A DNA stretch of 64,000 bases from Epiperipatus broadwayi (GCA_028023455.1 JAQFVV010006238.1:1925478-1989477), one strand, 5' to 3'; shown: positions 11,381-23,290, counted from the stretch's first letter. Translations and numbers: made by a program. Notes: generated from the letters alone by a model not told the origin.

Positions 11381-11689
11381 ATCTGAACTCGGTTCAGTAC
11401 CTATACATTTTGGTGTCGTTGGTTCTTCAGTAACCATAGCCACCACTATCCTATTGGGCAGGATTAGTTTAGAACAAGCATAAGAAATGGTGAGCATGTG
11501 ATGTTTATTTTCTTGATAAGTTGTCTGCGGCTATTCTCATCATTTTCTAACTATGTATGTGGAAACATACATTCAATTTGTCTTTTTGTGAAGTATGACC
11601 CACATTTTTGCAACTCTGCATATTTAAAAAATATATCCATCTTTTTTATTCATGTAAAGTAGGCTCCATGCTTTTATTTATGTAAACTG

Positions 11690-11990
11690 AAGAATTTTAT
11701 AATGTCCTTATATGATAAGAAGAAGATTGATCATCAAATGTTGAGAGCAATTAAAGTGAAGAGAGATTTATTGAACATGATAAAAATGAGATGTGTTAAA
11801 TTCGTAGGACATATTTTAAGGCATAATAATTTTATTCAAAATATTTTAGAAGGCAAAATTTTAGAAAGAAGATTGAGAGGCAGACCAAGAATGTTCTATC
11901 TTTAAAATGTGGTCAGTGATATTGGATATTTTCCATGTGCAATTATGAAAAGAATTAATCAAGATGGAAAGCTGTGACTGTAGTGACAAA
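11690..11990 (+). pseudogene. RTE-like LINE, C-terminal fragment
   Basis: The open frame 11702-11905 reads RDLLNMIKMRCVKFVGHI, then LRHNNFIQNILEGKI and GRPRM. This is the post-RT tail typical of RTE-type endonuclease/reverse transcriptases (LLxxIKxRxxxxxGHIxR, LEGKIxGxRxRGRPR). Just past the stop, the reading continues with remnants of the usual W-x-DI and R-x-DR blocks (to about 11990). Only the tail survives, as expected for a 5'-truncated copy. Confidence 0.75.
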
Positions 11991-13924
11991 TCAATGTCTT
12001 TAGTAGCTGATTATGTCAATAAAAGCATTTTTTTTTTTAAATTATGCTTTAGGATTTAGTAAAAAGTCCAATTATTATTTTTATGTTTATACATTTCTAT
12101 TTTTTAAAAAAGGTGTATGGCTTTATAATAAATTTGAGCACCAGAATTAATCTTGGGACTGCCCTATCCCATGTCGCACACCCTATCAACTGCACCAAAA
12201 TAGACAGAGCAGACATTTCCATTAAAAAAAATTTAACATTTTTATTAATACTTTTGAATTTGAATCTTTCACTTTATTTTGAATAGATGTTTTTATTTTT
12301 ACAAACATTGCTTTTTCTTCAATGCACGTAGTCATTTACTTGCACAATCATCCAAAATAACAAACATAGAATATTTCATTTATGCAAGTAGAAACTGTTT
12401 GTAGTGAAGAGCCTATTATTCAAAGCAAGATAGAACATTTCATTTATAAATTTTGTTATAAATTTCTAACAACTTATGCAAGTAAAAACTGTGGTGAAGA
12501 GCCTATATTCATCCTAACTAGCCATTCGCCTATTGGTTCATAAATGAGTATTTAGCTATTCTTAAGTAGAGTCTACTTATAACTTTCATTATTAGCCATT
12601 AATTTAAGCATGTTTAGATTATAGTACAGAAGTAAATTGACAATCTTAGGAAAATAGATAATGCAATCCTTTAATAACACTTGATTATTATCATCATTAC
12701 AAGTTTGCTAATATTTTTTCAAATCTTCACCCAGTTTATTCTTTAGTCTTAAATTACATTATACATTTTAGGGAGTTTTTGGTATTTAGGGATATTGCCA
12801 TTATTTATATATACATGTATATATAAAATAATTATTTCTTACGATAAATCAGATAATTCAAATTACGTTTATATAACTGGAATAAATATTTTTTTTCGCA
12901 AAATAATATTAGAAACATAGTTTTGAATTATTGTACTACAGATCAAATATGTAAATTATGCCCTGCAATCTGATTAAATCAATTAATTAATAATTCACAG
13001 TTTTATTCCTAATGAGGTCATGGCTTAATGATGCATTCAAAGAAAAAGATTACCTTTATGTCGTCATTATTTAAGCTCATATCTGAAAATAAATAAAAGC
13101 CTTCCCTAAAGCTAAAGTTAAGAACGAAGAAAAAATTCAATTCATGCCTAATTTCCTTTTCTACCATCTCTCTTATTTTCTCTACTCACACCATCCTACT
13201 GCTGATGAGCTTGCCCGCGTTTTGCCCTTAAACATATTTTTATTTAAAAGAATTATATTTATTGACGGTGATATTTTAATTTATTTCTTTTTATTACCGA
13301 TACATTTATATTTTTTTTAAAAAATAAAACAGCATTTAAAAAAAAGTTTAAAAAAAGATTAACTAATTAAAAATCGCTGCAAAGTCAGGGAATATTACTG
13401 AAAATGTTAGATTTAGTTTTTTTTAACTTTCTGAATATAGATCTTTCCAATTTTTATCAGTACATCTTCTGTAAAAAGAAAATGCATGTTAATTTGCATT
13501 GGATAACAACCTTATTGATTAATAAAAATAAACGAAGTCCCCCCCTCCCTCTTCCTAGTAATATTTAAAGACAAGAAATACTACTGAGTTTTTTCAAGCC
13601 TTTCCTTTTGCATTCGCTTTTTGGTGTTTCACATATTTCTCTACCAGATGTCAGAAGAGATATTACCTCACAAAATGTACAAAAGGCTATTAACCTGATT
13701 GGACTTGCCAATAATTCGATATATAATTTCACTACCTAAGATTCTTTTCAAATCAAAATTCCCTGGTGATTGTTCAGTCACGAACCTATAATTCAAAATT
13801 ATGCATTAAAAAAAATTGGAATTCTTTTGAGATTTCAAACACATAAACGAAATTAGAGTCTCATCACCATATTCAAACAACTCATGATTGTTGTAGTCAT
13901 CTGTGTGTTAAATGGGATTGGAAT
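11991..13924. other. Anonymous AT-rich DNA with one direct repeat
   Basis: The block ATGCAAGTAGAAACTG...GTGAAGAGCCTAT (about 12382-12416) recurs at about 12475-12508. No gene supported; the 67-codon frame at 12083-12286 has no recognisable content. Confidence 0.5.
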
Positions 13925-14015
13925 AATTCATCATCATCAGCCATTATCAGTACACTGTAGGATGAAGGTTTCTCCAAGTTCACTCCATTTTCTCCAATCT
14001 TTAGCATAAGATTTT
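13925..14015 (-). mobile_element. RTE-like LINE 3' end fragment
   Basis: TCATCATCATCAGCCATTAT followed by CACTGTAGGATGAAGG and TTCTCCAAG is the reverse complement of the common RTE 3' end: a GATGATGATG tail preceded by a CTGCAGTGGACTG-like block. A very short 5'-truncated insertion. Confidence 0.65.
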
Positions 14016-14724
14016 AATTTTAGGAAGAATTAAATCAGTCGTGGTGAAAAACATTGTGTGCATATTTGTGGGTTTTTAGTACATATAGTCATCTAATGTG
14101 GGATTCAGTTGTATGCATTAAAACTTTGTCCTTGATGTTTTCTTGTTTGTTTTTTTCTTTTCAAATGTTGATAGCAAAGAATTTATCTTACTGCATGTGA
14201 AGATGTAACATATTGTAGCATAAGGATAAAGTGCCACATTGTGATTCATTGGGCTTGACCATGGTAACAACAATTGTGCTCTTCATTAGACATACCTGAC
14301 GATTTATTGCATTTGTACAGCCATGTATTAAGATTTTTTTTTTTACTTCATGAATTTGCGTATTTTAAAATATTGATTTTTTAATTTTGAAAAAATTCAG
14401 AGGCCACTACAATCAAATAATGGCAAAGCTAAAGAATTTTAACATCACCATTTTGTCTTTTTTTGATTTTTTTTTTGTTGTCACACTATTTGCAAAATTA
14501 TTTTTGGAATAACTAAAAATTGATTTTTTTGTGAAGTTTATTAAGATTCATGATTATTTTTACACAATAACTGTAATAATTATTCAGAATCAAAAGTGTA
14601 CATTGTTGCACTTTTGTTTTACATGCATATGTTTTATTTTTAAAAATATAAATAACTATGACATTCTGATCATTCCATGTTATGAAAATGATAGCTAATA
14701 TATCATTGTAATTTATACTGTCTT
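14016..14724. other. Anonymous AT-rich DNA
   Basis: No feature supported. Confidence 0.5.
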
Positions 14725-14825
14725 AGAATTGGATTATTTCCATAATCTAATATATGTATTGAATGTCTAGAAAATTTTAACTTTATTTAAATATTCCAAA
14801 TACATTCAACTGTTAGTAATAGCAC
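14725..14825. repeat. Single arm of foldback repeat D
   Basis: GATTATTTCCATAATCTAAT, then ATTGAATGTCTAGAAAATTT and a TTTATTTAAATATTCCAAAT segment. It matches one arm of the hairpin element at 20301-20524. Confidence 0.5.
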
Positions 14826-14884
14826 ATCAAACAGGTTAGTGTATGCACAATGTTTTGAGAGGTATTAGTCTCCCCTCTTTTTCA

Positions 14885-14990
14885 GGTGTTTCTGGCCTGA
14901 CCAGTGACAGTACTAGCACAGGATTTGAACCTGGGTACTTAAATAGTCAAATATTAAAATACAAGTAGAACACCATCATCACAAACCTTC
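14885..14990 (-). repeat. tRNA-derived SINE-like unit
   Basis: On the minus strand it has a consensus B box GGTTCAAATCC (near 14919-14929), preceded by GACTATTTAAGTACCCA. The A box is degenerate. Probably a truncated tRNA-derived SINE rather than a tRNA gene. Confidence 0.5.
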
Positions 14991-17900
14991 AGGAAAACAC
15001 TGTGTTAGAATAAATTGAGATATTTTAAAAATTTGGAAAATATTTTTTTAAAGAAATCGATATTTATTCATTCTCATTTCAAATACAAATTTCAATTCAA
15101 TGATGAAAGAAAGCATCTATTGTTGTCTTTACAAACTCTTTTTTTCAATATTTGCAAAGTTCAAATATGAATTTTTAGAATTTTTTCCATTTCTAAATAT
15201 ATATTATTACCAAATCAAGTTAAGTTTGTGGAATTACTGCTATAGAATAATAATTTAATACTAAAATCAAATGTTGAAAGTTTATAAATAATCTCACCAA
15301 GGGGAATAGTTAAATCTGTTATAATGCTGGAGAAATAAAATGGTCACCTTAAAATATAAATTACTATTTTTTTTAAAAAAAAAAACATTACACTAGTTGA
15401 AATATATTTATTATACACTAAATAGAAACAATGTGTAACACTAACTGAAGTCTCTATAAAATATTTTAAATGTTTTATAGCCATACTTTTTTCTGCCACA
15501 CTTTGAATTTTGCAGCCCATTCAAAAGGAATAATTTTGAATGTATACTACAATGATATTATTTATATTGAAATTGAAGCTAATTTAAGGAAGGCATGTGA
15601 AATTAAATAAGCAAAGATTTTAAATTGTAAATAAATGAACATGTTTAACTTTAAATATACTTAGAATGACAATACAATATTCATTTTTATTCTCCACTCA
15701 TATAATAAATAGGAACTCAGTATCATTGAAATATACATTCAAGAGTTTTTTTATGAATGGGCTGCTAAATTCAAGCTTCTCTTTATTTAAAGAAGGATTG
15801 TAGCTGAAAGAATATAGCTTTGGCATGTAAAATATTTTATTATATACTATATTTGAATACAAAGAAAAGCATAATTTATAATAATAATAACATGCTTAGT
15901 AAAATGTTTTTCATTAGTTATCACTTCTTTGTTTTTGTTTTTCTTTCAATTTTAAGCCTTATTGTTAATAGGTTTTTAACATTTATTATATATTTTAAAT
16001 CTGAGGTAACAAATTAAATACTTTGCGTTAGAAAGACATTGTAATTGTTTATTTTCTATACATTGTTTTTTTCTTCTTATTTATGAGGTATTTGGGGTGG
16101 GTGGGGGTAATTGAGCTCACTGTCCAGGGAAACTTTCTCTTCAACTAGTTTTTTATTTTGGAAACTCTTGTAATGCCAAATATATTAATTACTTTCATTT
16201 ATTTAAATATATTTAACCAAATTTAATTTTAAATTCTGTAATAATTAATTAAATTTAAAATAAAATAAAACTTTTCATTTTTAAAGCACTTTTCTCATGT
16301 TTATTTTTCTAATAATTTATATACGTTTATATTATATTCTTTCAAACTCATTTCGATGATAATCACTTTATTACTGATTTTATCTTCTGCAAGAAATTTA
16401 TCTCGAACTTTGACTTCAGGCAATGTGAGAGAACCTGTTATGTATAGATAATTTTTTTTTTACTGAGGTTGATAGTGAATTAAGGCATTATAGAAATATA
16501 AGTATTATTTTTATCTTCAATTTTATTAAGCATTGTTGATTTAAATCATTAATGAGGAAATGAAAGTTCATCTATATACCTTAATCTGTATTTTAATTAT
16601 TTCCTTTTACAGTTAAAGAATTGAAAGGTTTCTTAGTGCTATAGTAGGACATCTGTTTGCCATATCTATGACTTAGGTTTGAAGTAAATTAAAAAATTGT
16701 TCAAGACAGTTTTTTTGTTCATGTAGCTAGTTCTTACCCAATCTAGTTAACCATCAAATATTTATCAGTAAATGGGTATTCAGTTAAGCTCAGCTAGCAA
16801 GAAAAACAGGGATGAAAACTGCTCATGTCATCATTTGATGATTGGTCGTCTATTGGAGAGCTTTGGTTATCAATTAGTTATTTCACAGTTGTTTTAACTA
16901 TCAACTTTCAGAGTTTCAATGAAAAGTAAATTCTTATGATAATTTCAATACTATTTAAAGTCATTAAATAGTTGAAAGTATTTAAATTATATAATTTGAA
17001 TATTAATTTTTTAAGAAAGATTAATACTCAATTTTAATTTTATATTTGATTTGAATATAAATCAAAAAATTATTAGTGATTAAATTCATAATTTTTAATT
17101 ATTTTAATTAGTGTTAAATTTTTATAAGAATACACTTTTATTTAAAGATGGAACATTTACTATAACATGCTGAAAACAATAGACAGCAAACAATATATAT
17201 ATATAACATATCAAATAGACATGCTTTTACGCATATGAAATTTGCATAGTTGTAATCATGATTATGTCATATTTAAACTAATGTATCATTTATCCTCTTT
17301 ATTTCCACCAATTTCAATAATAATCTAAAACATAAAGAGTAGATGGGTTTGCTCCATTTTTTATCGTTTTCTGATTGATGTATGAATGTTGTTTATCCAT
17401 AAGTCTTTGGGGATGGGGGAGGGATTAGATTACTTCAATTTGAATTTTATATGTAATGTAATTTTTATTTATTTATTACTTTTAACTAATTTTAATCATT
17501 TAGTTTTATCTTTAATATACATTAATTTTATGGGTTTTTTTTTTTTTTTTGCAGGTAAGAAAAAAAAATTTGTAGTTTCATTTTCTGCATGGTAAGTTGA
17601 TTAAATATTTTTACTTTAAATCTAAATTTTAATTACATTGTGGTGCTAGTAGAGTATTTCTCTGTTCAATAACGATGCTACCATTCACATATTACAGTAA
17701 GAAAAAAGCTAATCAATAACTTTCATATTTTTATTTAAAAAAAAAAAAAACAGAACCTAATATAATATTTTTTGAAGATGTGAATATATTGCAACTTAAT
17801 AAGAAAATAAATCTGAAAATAGTACATTCAACAGACAAAAAATAATTGAAAAACAAATATTTTCAATAAGCATGATGAATGCAAACATTCCATGAGAAAT

Positions 17901-18759
17901 TTTAGCAGCAGTAATGGCAAAGGGCATAGATGAAAGCAAATAAAAAACTATGAAAGTAATGTGTATTTATTTAATAATCTGAAAATAAATGTAACTGACA
18001 GTATTATTTACAAGCATTGATTTTTTTACAATAGTCAGCTGTCTGCACATGCACTGGTTAATCATATTACTAGTTCTGTGAAGTTATCTTCTCAAAGTCT
18101 CTGCATTGTGTTTGGTTTGAGTTTCTTTTATATCCTATATAACATCATAGAGATAGTAATACGATTAAACAGTACGTGTAGATGGCTGATAATTATCTGA
18201 TTGAGAATTACTAATCCAATATATTTGGTAAACAAACATTGATTGATAAACAAATATTTTCAGTAAATATCATCAATTGAATCATTCTGGAAAACAAGTA
18301 AATTAGTTGTCTCCATCATTTCATTTTTGACATAACATTTGCATCGATCACACTAATTGAAAATATTTGTTTTTTCATCATTATTTATTCTCTAAGTATA
18401 TTATTTTTATATTGTTATTTTTTTTATAGGAAAAATATGAAACTTATTGTTTATTTTTTGCTACATTATCTGAATGATGATTATATCATTGAATAGATCA
18501 TGTGTCCTAATATTACTCACTGTTTTTTGAATATATAACATTACTAAAGTATTTGTTTACTTTTTTTTATTCAAGTCATGAAATTATTGATATATTTTAA
18601 AATTATCTTCAGAAAGTATCATTTGTAAATAATTTAAAATAGTTTTATGTTTAAAGTAAATATACAATTACATTATTAATTGATTATTATTGTTGTAGTA
18701 TTTATTGTACATTGAAACAGGATAATAAGATATAGATGTTTTGGAAGTCTATAAAAATA
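14991..18759. other. Anonymous AT-rich DNA
   Basis: Long stretch with poly-A/T tracts (15365-15385, 17534-17551, 17737-17751) and short chance ORFs at 15820-16017 and 17386-17595, both hydrophobic and AT-driven. No gene, repeat family or RNA recognised. Confidence 0.45.
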
Positions 18760-18852
18760 GGAAAAACTCTCCATACAGTAGTGCCACTCAGTGTCAACCA
18801 GAGTAATCAATGGATGCCAGAAGGCTTGTGCACAATATCCTAGTGCCTACTC

Positions 18853-18911
18853 ATCCAATATCCCCAGACTAGTTTCTGGCTTGTGGCTTTTGTCAGTGAT
18901 GAGCTTTGGAT
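18853..18911 (-). ncRNA. Hammerhead motif with broken core (family H)
   Basis: Same layout as the 51.7-kb motif, but the core reads CTGACAA instead of CTGANGA, so the essential G8 is lost. Stem I, GAAA, stem III and GTC are otherwise intact. Confidence 0.45.
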
Positions 18912-18990
18912 CTGAGAGCCCTACACCTAGATCATAGGATCTAATGTAACTCCCCAGCAGCCATCTAAGATCTAGGTGCAGTGCTTTTAG

Positions 18991-19049
18991 ATCCAAAGCT
19001 CCTCACTGACGAAAGCCACCAGCCAGAAACTAGTCTGGGGATATTGGAT
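18991..19049 (+). ncRNA. Hammerhead ribozyme-like motif (family H)
   Basis: Segments in order: ATCCAA, AGC, TCCTCA, CTGACGA (consensus CTGANGA), A-AGC-CACCA-GCC-A, GAA, ACTAGT, C, TGGGGA, TA, TTGGAT. Stem I pairs fully (6 + 6 bp with one G.U). The core and the GTC triplet are intact. Stem II has only two Watson-Crick pairs. Confidence 0.5.
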
Positions 19050-19203
19050 GAGTAGGCATTAGATGGGGATTTTATACACAAGCCTTCTGGCATCCATTGA
19101 TTACTCTGGTTGGCATTGAGTGGCACTACTGCATGGAGAGTTTTGCTGGTTTTAATAACAGTTATGTGCTAACATAAGAAATAGTGATCATTGGTGATGT
19201 TTA

Positions 19204-19674
19204 GAAGTGTATATATATATATAGTAAATTATTTTAGTTAAGACAAAAATACAATTTCAATTGTAATTGTGATCCAAATTATGGATGTCTGATAATTTTT
19301 TTATTAGAGATTATTGTAAAATTGTATTCAAGCATTACATTTTTTTTTTTCAAAACTTGTTAGACTAATGAATATCTAAATAAACTTATAAATATATAAT
19401 AAAACAAATGTCTGGAATTCTACAATTGTCAATATACTAACATGTAAATCTATTAATAAATCCTATTGGAGATGACAGTCATTCTGAAAGCTAGCTATAA
19501 TTATTTATATTATTATTCATTTGCATAGCCCAGTATAATAGTAGATTGCAACATTCTGGTGCTAATTTAAAATCCATAGATTGCAGCTCATGTCTATCAT
19601 TGCTGGTGTTCCAACTTTATTTGAACTTTCCAACAACAAACTGTTTGATTATTTTGCCTTGGGTGATTTAATAT
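19204..19674. other. Anonymous AT-rich DNA
   Basis: Contains a short TA run (19211-19222). Nothing else supported. Confidence 0.5.
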
Positions 19675-19790
19675 TATGGTAGAGGAGTGACATAGGGCTT
19701 AGGGTCTGTGGATTGTGGCTCCACCTCTGCTATTTCTGCTGCTTGAGAACTTCATAGGAACTCCTGAGCAATAATCTATTATTATTTATG
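19675..19790 (+). repeat. SINE-like family E copy
   Basis: GGAGTGACATAGGGCTTAGG, then TCTGTGGATTGTGGCTCC, ending GAACTCCTGAGCAATAA. It aligns loosely with units at 45431, 61625 and (minus) 63120. The tRNA-like boxes are eroded. Confidence 0.4.
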
Positions 19791-20300
19791 TATTATATTT
19801 GTAGAATCTCTCCAGCGATATATGCTTAATAGTATTGATGCTATCGTCTTTGCACTAAAAATAGTTCCATCTTTAGTGATCTTTATTTCTTTTCCCAGGT
19901 TCAAAATGAAACCAAAAGCTTAGGAATTTTATTTAAGACACTTCTATTTACTTTTTTTTTTTAATTTTAGAAAAAATTTGAACTTATAGTCTAACTCATA
20001 CTTTACTGTATTTTTTTGCCTACTTTAAATTATATTTTTAACCTTTGATTACAATGTAGAATTGCATTTGATAGAAGAAAATTGATAGAAGGTAGTCTTG
20101 ACTGTCAATAGAAATTATTTAGGACTGATATATAAATGATTGATTAAATGAAAATGTTAGATGACTTGAAAAAGCAGTAATTGATGATTTAAGAAGCAAA
20201 TTGATTTGGATGCACAGTCTAATCAGACCTGTAAACTCTAAACTATAATTCTTTTAATAAGTATATTTGTCTGAAGGTTTGTGATAATAATATATTATTA
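19791..20300. other. Anonymous AT-rich DNA
   Basis: No gene. CTTTTAATAAGTATATTTG at 20251-20269 recurs exactly at 20524-20542, bracketing the hairpin element D. Confidence 0.5.
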
Positions 20301-20524
20301 GATGTGATATGTTAGACTATTTCCATCATCTATGAGTGAATGTTGAATGCATAGAAAATTTTAAACTTTATTTAAACTTTCCAAATACAAACAACTTGTT
20401 GTTATCTATTTGTATGTTATTACTAACAAGTTGTTTGTATTTGGAAAGTTTAAATAAAGTTTAAAATTTTCTATACATTCAACATACACTCATAGATTAT
20501 GGAAATAGTCCAACATATCACATC
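20301..20524. repeat. Foldback element D, 100-bp arms
   Basis: The arms 20301-20400 and 20425-20524 are close reverse complements around a 24-bp loop. GATGTGATATGTT at the left end mirrors AACATATCACATC at the right, and AACTTTCCAAATACAAACAA mirrors TTGTTTGTATTTGGAAAGTT. A single arm occurs at 14725-14825. High arm identity suggests recent origin or conversion. Confidence 0.85.
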
Positions 20525-20716
20525 TTTTAATAAGTATATTTGAAGATTTAAAAAGTTATAGTTAGTAGTAGTTCATTGAAGAATATGTTTTTTAAACATC
20601 ATATTCTAATTATTATATCACATATATTATATATATTATTACAACGATTTTTACTGTTATATGATGAAATAATATTTCTTGGGTTCATACCATATATTGT
20701 TTTTTCCCCCTTAGTT

Positions 20717-20972
20717 TGCCAATGTTTCATTGAAATTGCATTCATCTTTGTCAAGGCTAAGGCTGTAATGAAGAACTGTTTTATCTCACATGATGACAAG
20801 ATTGTAATAAGAGATATGAAGTAAATAAGAAATAATTAAAATTTAATGGAATAAAAACATTTTTTAATTCATGCACAATCCCAATCTCATTATTATTTGA
20901 AACAAAACAATTCTTCATTGCAGCCTTAGTCTTGGCAAAGATGAATGCAATTTCATCAAAATATTTGCAATC
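20717..20972. repeat. Foldback repeat with ORF-bearing arms
   Basis: The arms 20717-20820 and 20865-20972 are inverted copies around a 44-bp spacer. Each arm reads outward-in as a related open peptide: EIAFIFVKAKAVMKNCF on the plus strand and EIAFIFAKTKAAMKNCF on the minus strand. Most differences are conservative. I do not recognise the peptide. It may be a captured exon piece or chance openness in similar sequence. Confidence 0.65.
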
Positions 20973-21188
20973 TTTGCAAAAATGGTATAACCTCCCAAAA
21001 TTTTTATTTTCATATATATATTGAAGTGACCAAACTTTCACCTGCATTAAAGACAAGTGGCTTTTGACAATTGAAAAATGTGATATGGTAATATGTAAGT
21101 GCTTTTTAACAATCATATAATAGGTGATTAATGTAATAAAATTTTTAGCAAATATTTACCACACTGTGTTATATATATATATATAATG

Positions 21189-21396
21189 TCCATTAAACCA
21201 TTAAATGTCACATGATTACTATTCTTTTATGCTTATACAAGCTGTTTACACAGAGGCAAAACTCTTCAGATAGTAGTGCCACTCAGTGCAAGCCAGTGTA
21301 ATTAATAGATGCTGGAAGGTTTGTGCATAAAATTCCTTTCTAGTGCCTATTCATATAATATCCCCAGACTAGTTTCTAGCTTGTGGCTTTCATTAG

Positions 21397-21398
<2 letters not shown>
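21189..21398. mobile_element. Family H element, truncated
   Basis: It begins CCATTAAACCATTAA then ATGTCACATGATTACTATTC and continues with GGCAAAACTCTTCAG and the first part of the arm. It is cut by an AT microsatellite just after TCATTAGTT. The CCATTAAACCATTAA segment is the 3' end of a neighbouring unit in tandem copies, which suggests head-to-tail origin. The hammerhead core is broken (CTAATGA on the minus strand). Confidence 0.65.

Positions 21399-21471
<73 letters not shown>
21399..21471. repeat. (TA)n microsatellite, two blocks
   Basis: Two runs of TA dinucleotides separated by GAAAAC-like sequence, at the truncated end of the family H copy. Confidence 0.9.
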
Positions 21472-21474
<3 letters not shown>

Positions 21475-21519
21475 TTGTCACAATTATCTAAATAACTTGA
21501 TGAGATTATTAGAACATAT

Positions 21520-21930
21520 ATAAACGTAATGGATGAAATTAATCATAGAATTTACCCTTGAATGTTTTTTAAGGAAAAATAATATTAAAAGAAAATATGT
21601 ATTTTATCCAATTTTTACTTATGGGTTTGAGAGTTTAATACTTAATAGAAGATTACTATAGAGACTTCAGGCCACTTTATGAAATGTGGAGAGATGTATG
21701 TTGAAGCAATAAAGAGATTGAAGTGGGACTGGACATATTACTAGAAGAGATAATATATAAATAGTTGATGTTTTAAATTGAATTCCAATACATTTTAAAT
21801 AAACTTGGAAACAGACTATTTGTGAGATGGATAAATGAGATAAGATATTTGTTGGCGTATTTCGGGAAAAAAGAGACTATCAATCAAGAAACTGAATTAA
21901 TTTTGGAGAAATCTTAATTCTGCTATGAAT
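21520..21930 (+). pseudogene. RTE-like LINE, C-terminal fragment
   Basis: The translation with stops and shifts gives MDEINHRI, then ILSNFYLWV (from LPVLTYG), then LKWDWTGHITRRDN and, further on, KRDYQSRN-INFGEI. These are the ordered blocks of RTE endonuclease/RT tails: eI-x-RI-x-x-W, VLPVLTYG-x-E, W-x-GH-x-x-R, DR-x-x-W, GEA. Multiple stops; a dead 5'-truncated copy. Confidence 0.7.
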
Positions 21931-22139
21931 AGATAATAGTTGGAATTGATTGTGTTGAATTGTTTTTCATTATATTTACATAACTTTTAGGCGAATTATA
22001 TTTATACATTGGTATCTTCTCTTTTGAATGCATGATTTTTTTTCTTTCTTATTTAAAATAAATTTTATATGTTTTTATGCAAATAAACTTATATATTTAT
22101 TTATATATTTCTTTAAGTCTAGACTATGAATAATTATAC
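21931..22139. other. Anonymous AT-rich DNA
   Basis: Includes what may be 3' untranslated sequence of the preceding LINE; nothing definite. Confidence 0.4.
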
Positions 22140-22440
22140 AATATCAGATACGAAGTAAATGCGAAATAATTGAACGTTAATGAAATAGTAAAAAATTCTA
22201 TTATTAAAATCAAATTTATTCATTTTAAAAAAAAATAAATTAAAAGTGACTATTTTATCATTGATTTTTTCACTCTGTTAAAATTAATTTATTAATATAA
22301 GAATATAAAAATCAGTCTAGACACATTTATAAATGATTTATTATTAAAAATAACTGTAATCTGATTTCAATATTTGAAATTTAACATTTTACTTGGAAGT
22401 TTTGCTTACCTATGGGATGATTTCGCTTATATTATTACTT
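22140..22440. repeat. Dispersed repeat C, copy 1
   Basis: It shares ATTATTAAAATCAAATTTATT and the following TCTAGACACATTTATAAATG...TGATTTATTA...AATCTGATTT pattern with copies near 24490-24800 and 33650-33810. AT-rich and diverged, non-coding. Confidence 0.45.
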
Positions 22441-22720
22441 TGATTGCTGGTTTTTTTTATTATTATTAGATAAGGATATTTTTCAAACTTACTTAGTAAT
22501 AAGCATTCATTAAGTTTGTTTATAGTATTAAATTGTGAAAACTTTTGGAAAAGAATTGTTGTTTTTTTTGCATAAAAATAATTTTTATATGGGAAAATAG
22601 TTTTAGATACATTCCGAATTTATCAATTTATTCTGAGTGTAATTTCACTTGTCTCTATATTTCAATCCTTTTAGGGATACAACTCTCATATATTTCTATA
22701 TATTCTAACTTGTTTATGAT
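22441..22720. other. Anonymous AT-rich DNA
   Basis: The 62-codon frame at 22545-22733 is low-complexity and unsupported. Confidence 0.45.
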
Positions 22721-23290
22721 ATTAAAACAGTAGCGAACTCTCCATACAGTAGTGCCACCCAGTGCAAGACTTTGTAATTATTGGATACCAGAAGATTTGC
22801 CTACTCATCCAATATCCCCATACTAGTTTCTCACTTGTGGCTTTCATCAGTGAAGAGCCTTGGCTCTAAGAGCACTGTACCTATATCTTTGGCTTTAATG
22901 CAACCCTCCAGTTAGCTATCTTTTATCTATTTAGTTAGCTATAAAGCTGTGAGCCAATCCAAACTAATTGGTGTGTTTAGTCATACAGATCTTAATACAA
23001 AATGAAAACCATTATAATGTTTTCATTTTGGGCTCAAAGCTTTATAGTAAAGATAAAAGGTGATTGCTGGAGGGTTGCATTAAATCCAAAGATCTCGGTG
23101 CAGTGCTTCTTCACTGATGAAAGCAGAAACTAGAAATTACTCTAAAGATATTGGATAGGGATTTTATGCACAAATCTTCTAGTATCCATTGATTACTATG
23201 GCATGCACTGAGTGGCACTACTACATGGAGAGTTTGCTATTGTTTTATAATGGCTTGTATGAGCAAAGGAAATGGTGATCATGTGATTTA
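22721..23290. mobile_element. Family H element, long palindromic copy
   Basis: It begins ATTAAAACAGTAGCGAACTC and ends GAGAGTTTGCTATTGTTTTA followed by GGTGATCATGTGATTTA. The arms flank a central region including GAAAACCATTATAATGTTTT. The left arm has a hammerhead-like segment at 22807-22865 (minus) with the CTGATGA core, GAAA and a GTA triplet; outer stem I and stem II are damaged. The right-arm counterpart is rearranged. Confidence 0.75.
22807..22865 (-). ncRNA. Hammerhead-like motif, partly degenerate
   Basis: CTGATGA, GAAA and ACTAGT are intact. The inner stem I TCTTCA/TGGGGA pairs with G.U wobbles. One outer stem I pair is lost. The stem II segment (AAGCCACAAGTGA) shows no good pairing. 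Confidence 0.4.

Larger units (their letters stand above)
11082..11507 (-). mobile_element. Family H element, single-unit copy
   Basis: One arm only, followed by the internal region shared with the copy at 51.6 kb (CATACATTTTGGTGTCGTTG, ATAGCCACCACTATCCTATT). It ends in the inverted family terminus GAGCATGTGATGTTTA. Ribozyme polarity makes the minus strand the sense strand. On that strand a TATA-like CTATATAAG lies about 130 nt upstream of the hammerhead motif. No ORF. Best interpreted as a short non-autonomous ribozyme-bearing element. Confidence 0.75.
18760..19203. mobile_element. Family H element, near-complete palindrome
   Basis: The left arm (18760-18960) and right arm (about 18965-19140) are near reverse complements with almost no spacer. 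GAAAAACTCTCCATACAGTA at the left is mirrored by CATGGAGAGTTTT at the right. Each arm carries a hammerhead segment (18853-18911 minus, 18991-19049 plus). The right terminus GTGATCATTGGTGATGTTTA extends the arm to 19203. Transcripts of either strand would fold into a long hairpin. Confidence 0.8.

Noticed and set aside
21399-21471. TA runs as regulatory or origin elements
   Set aside because: Simple dinucleotide microsatellites with no other signal; same for 36981-37027 and 57782-57841.
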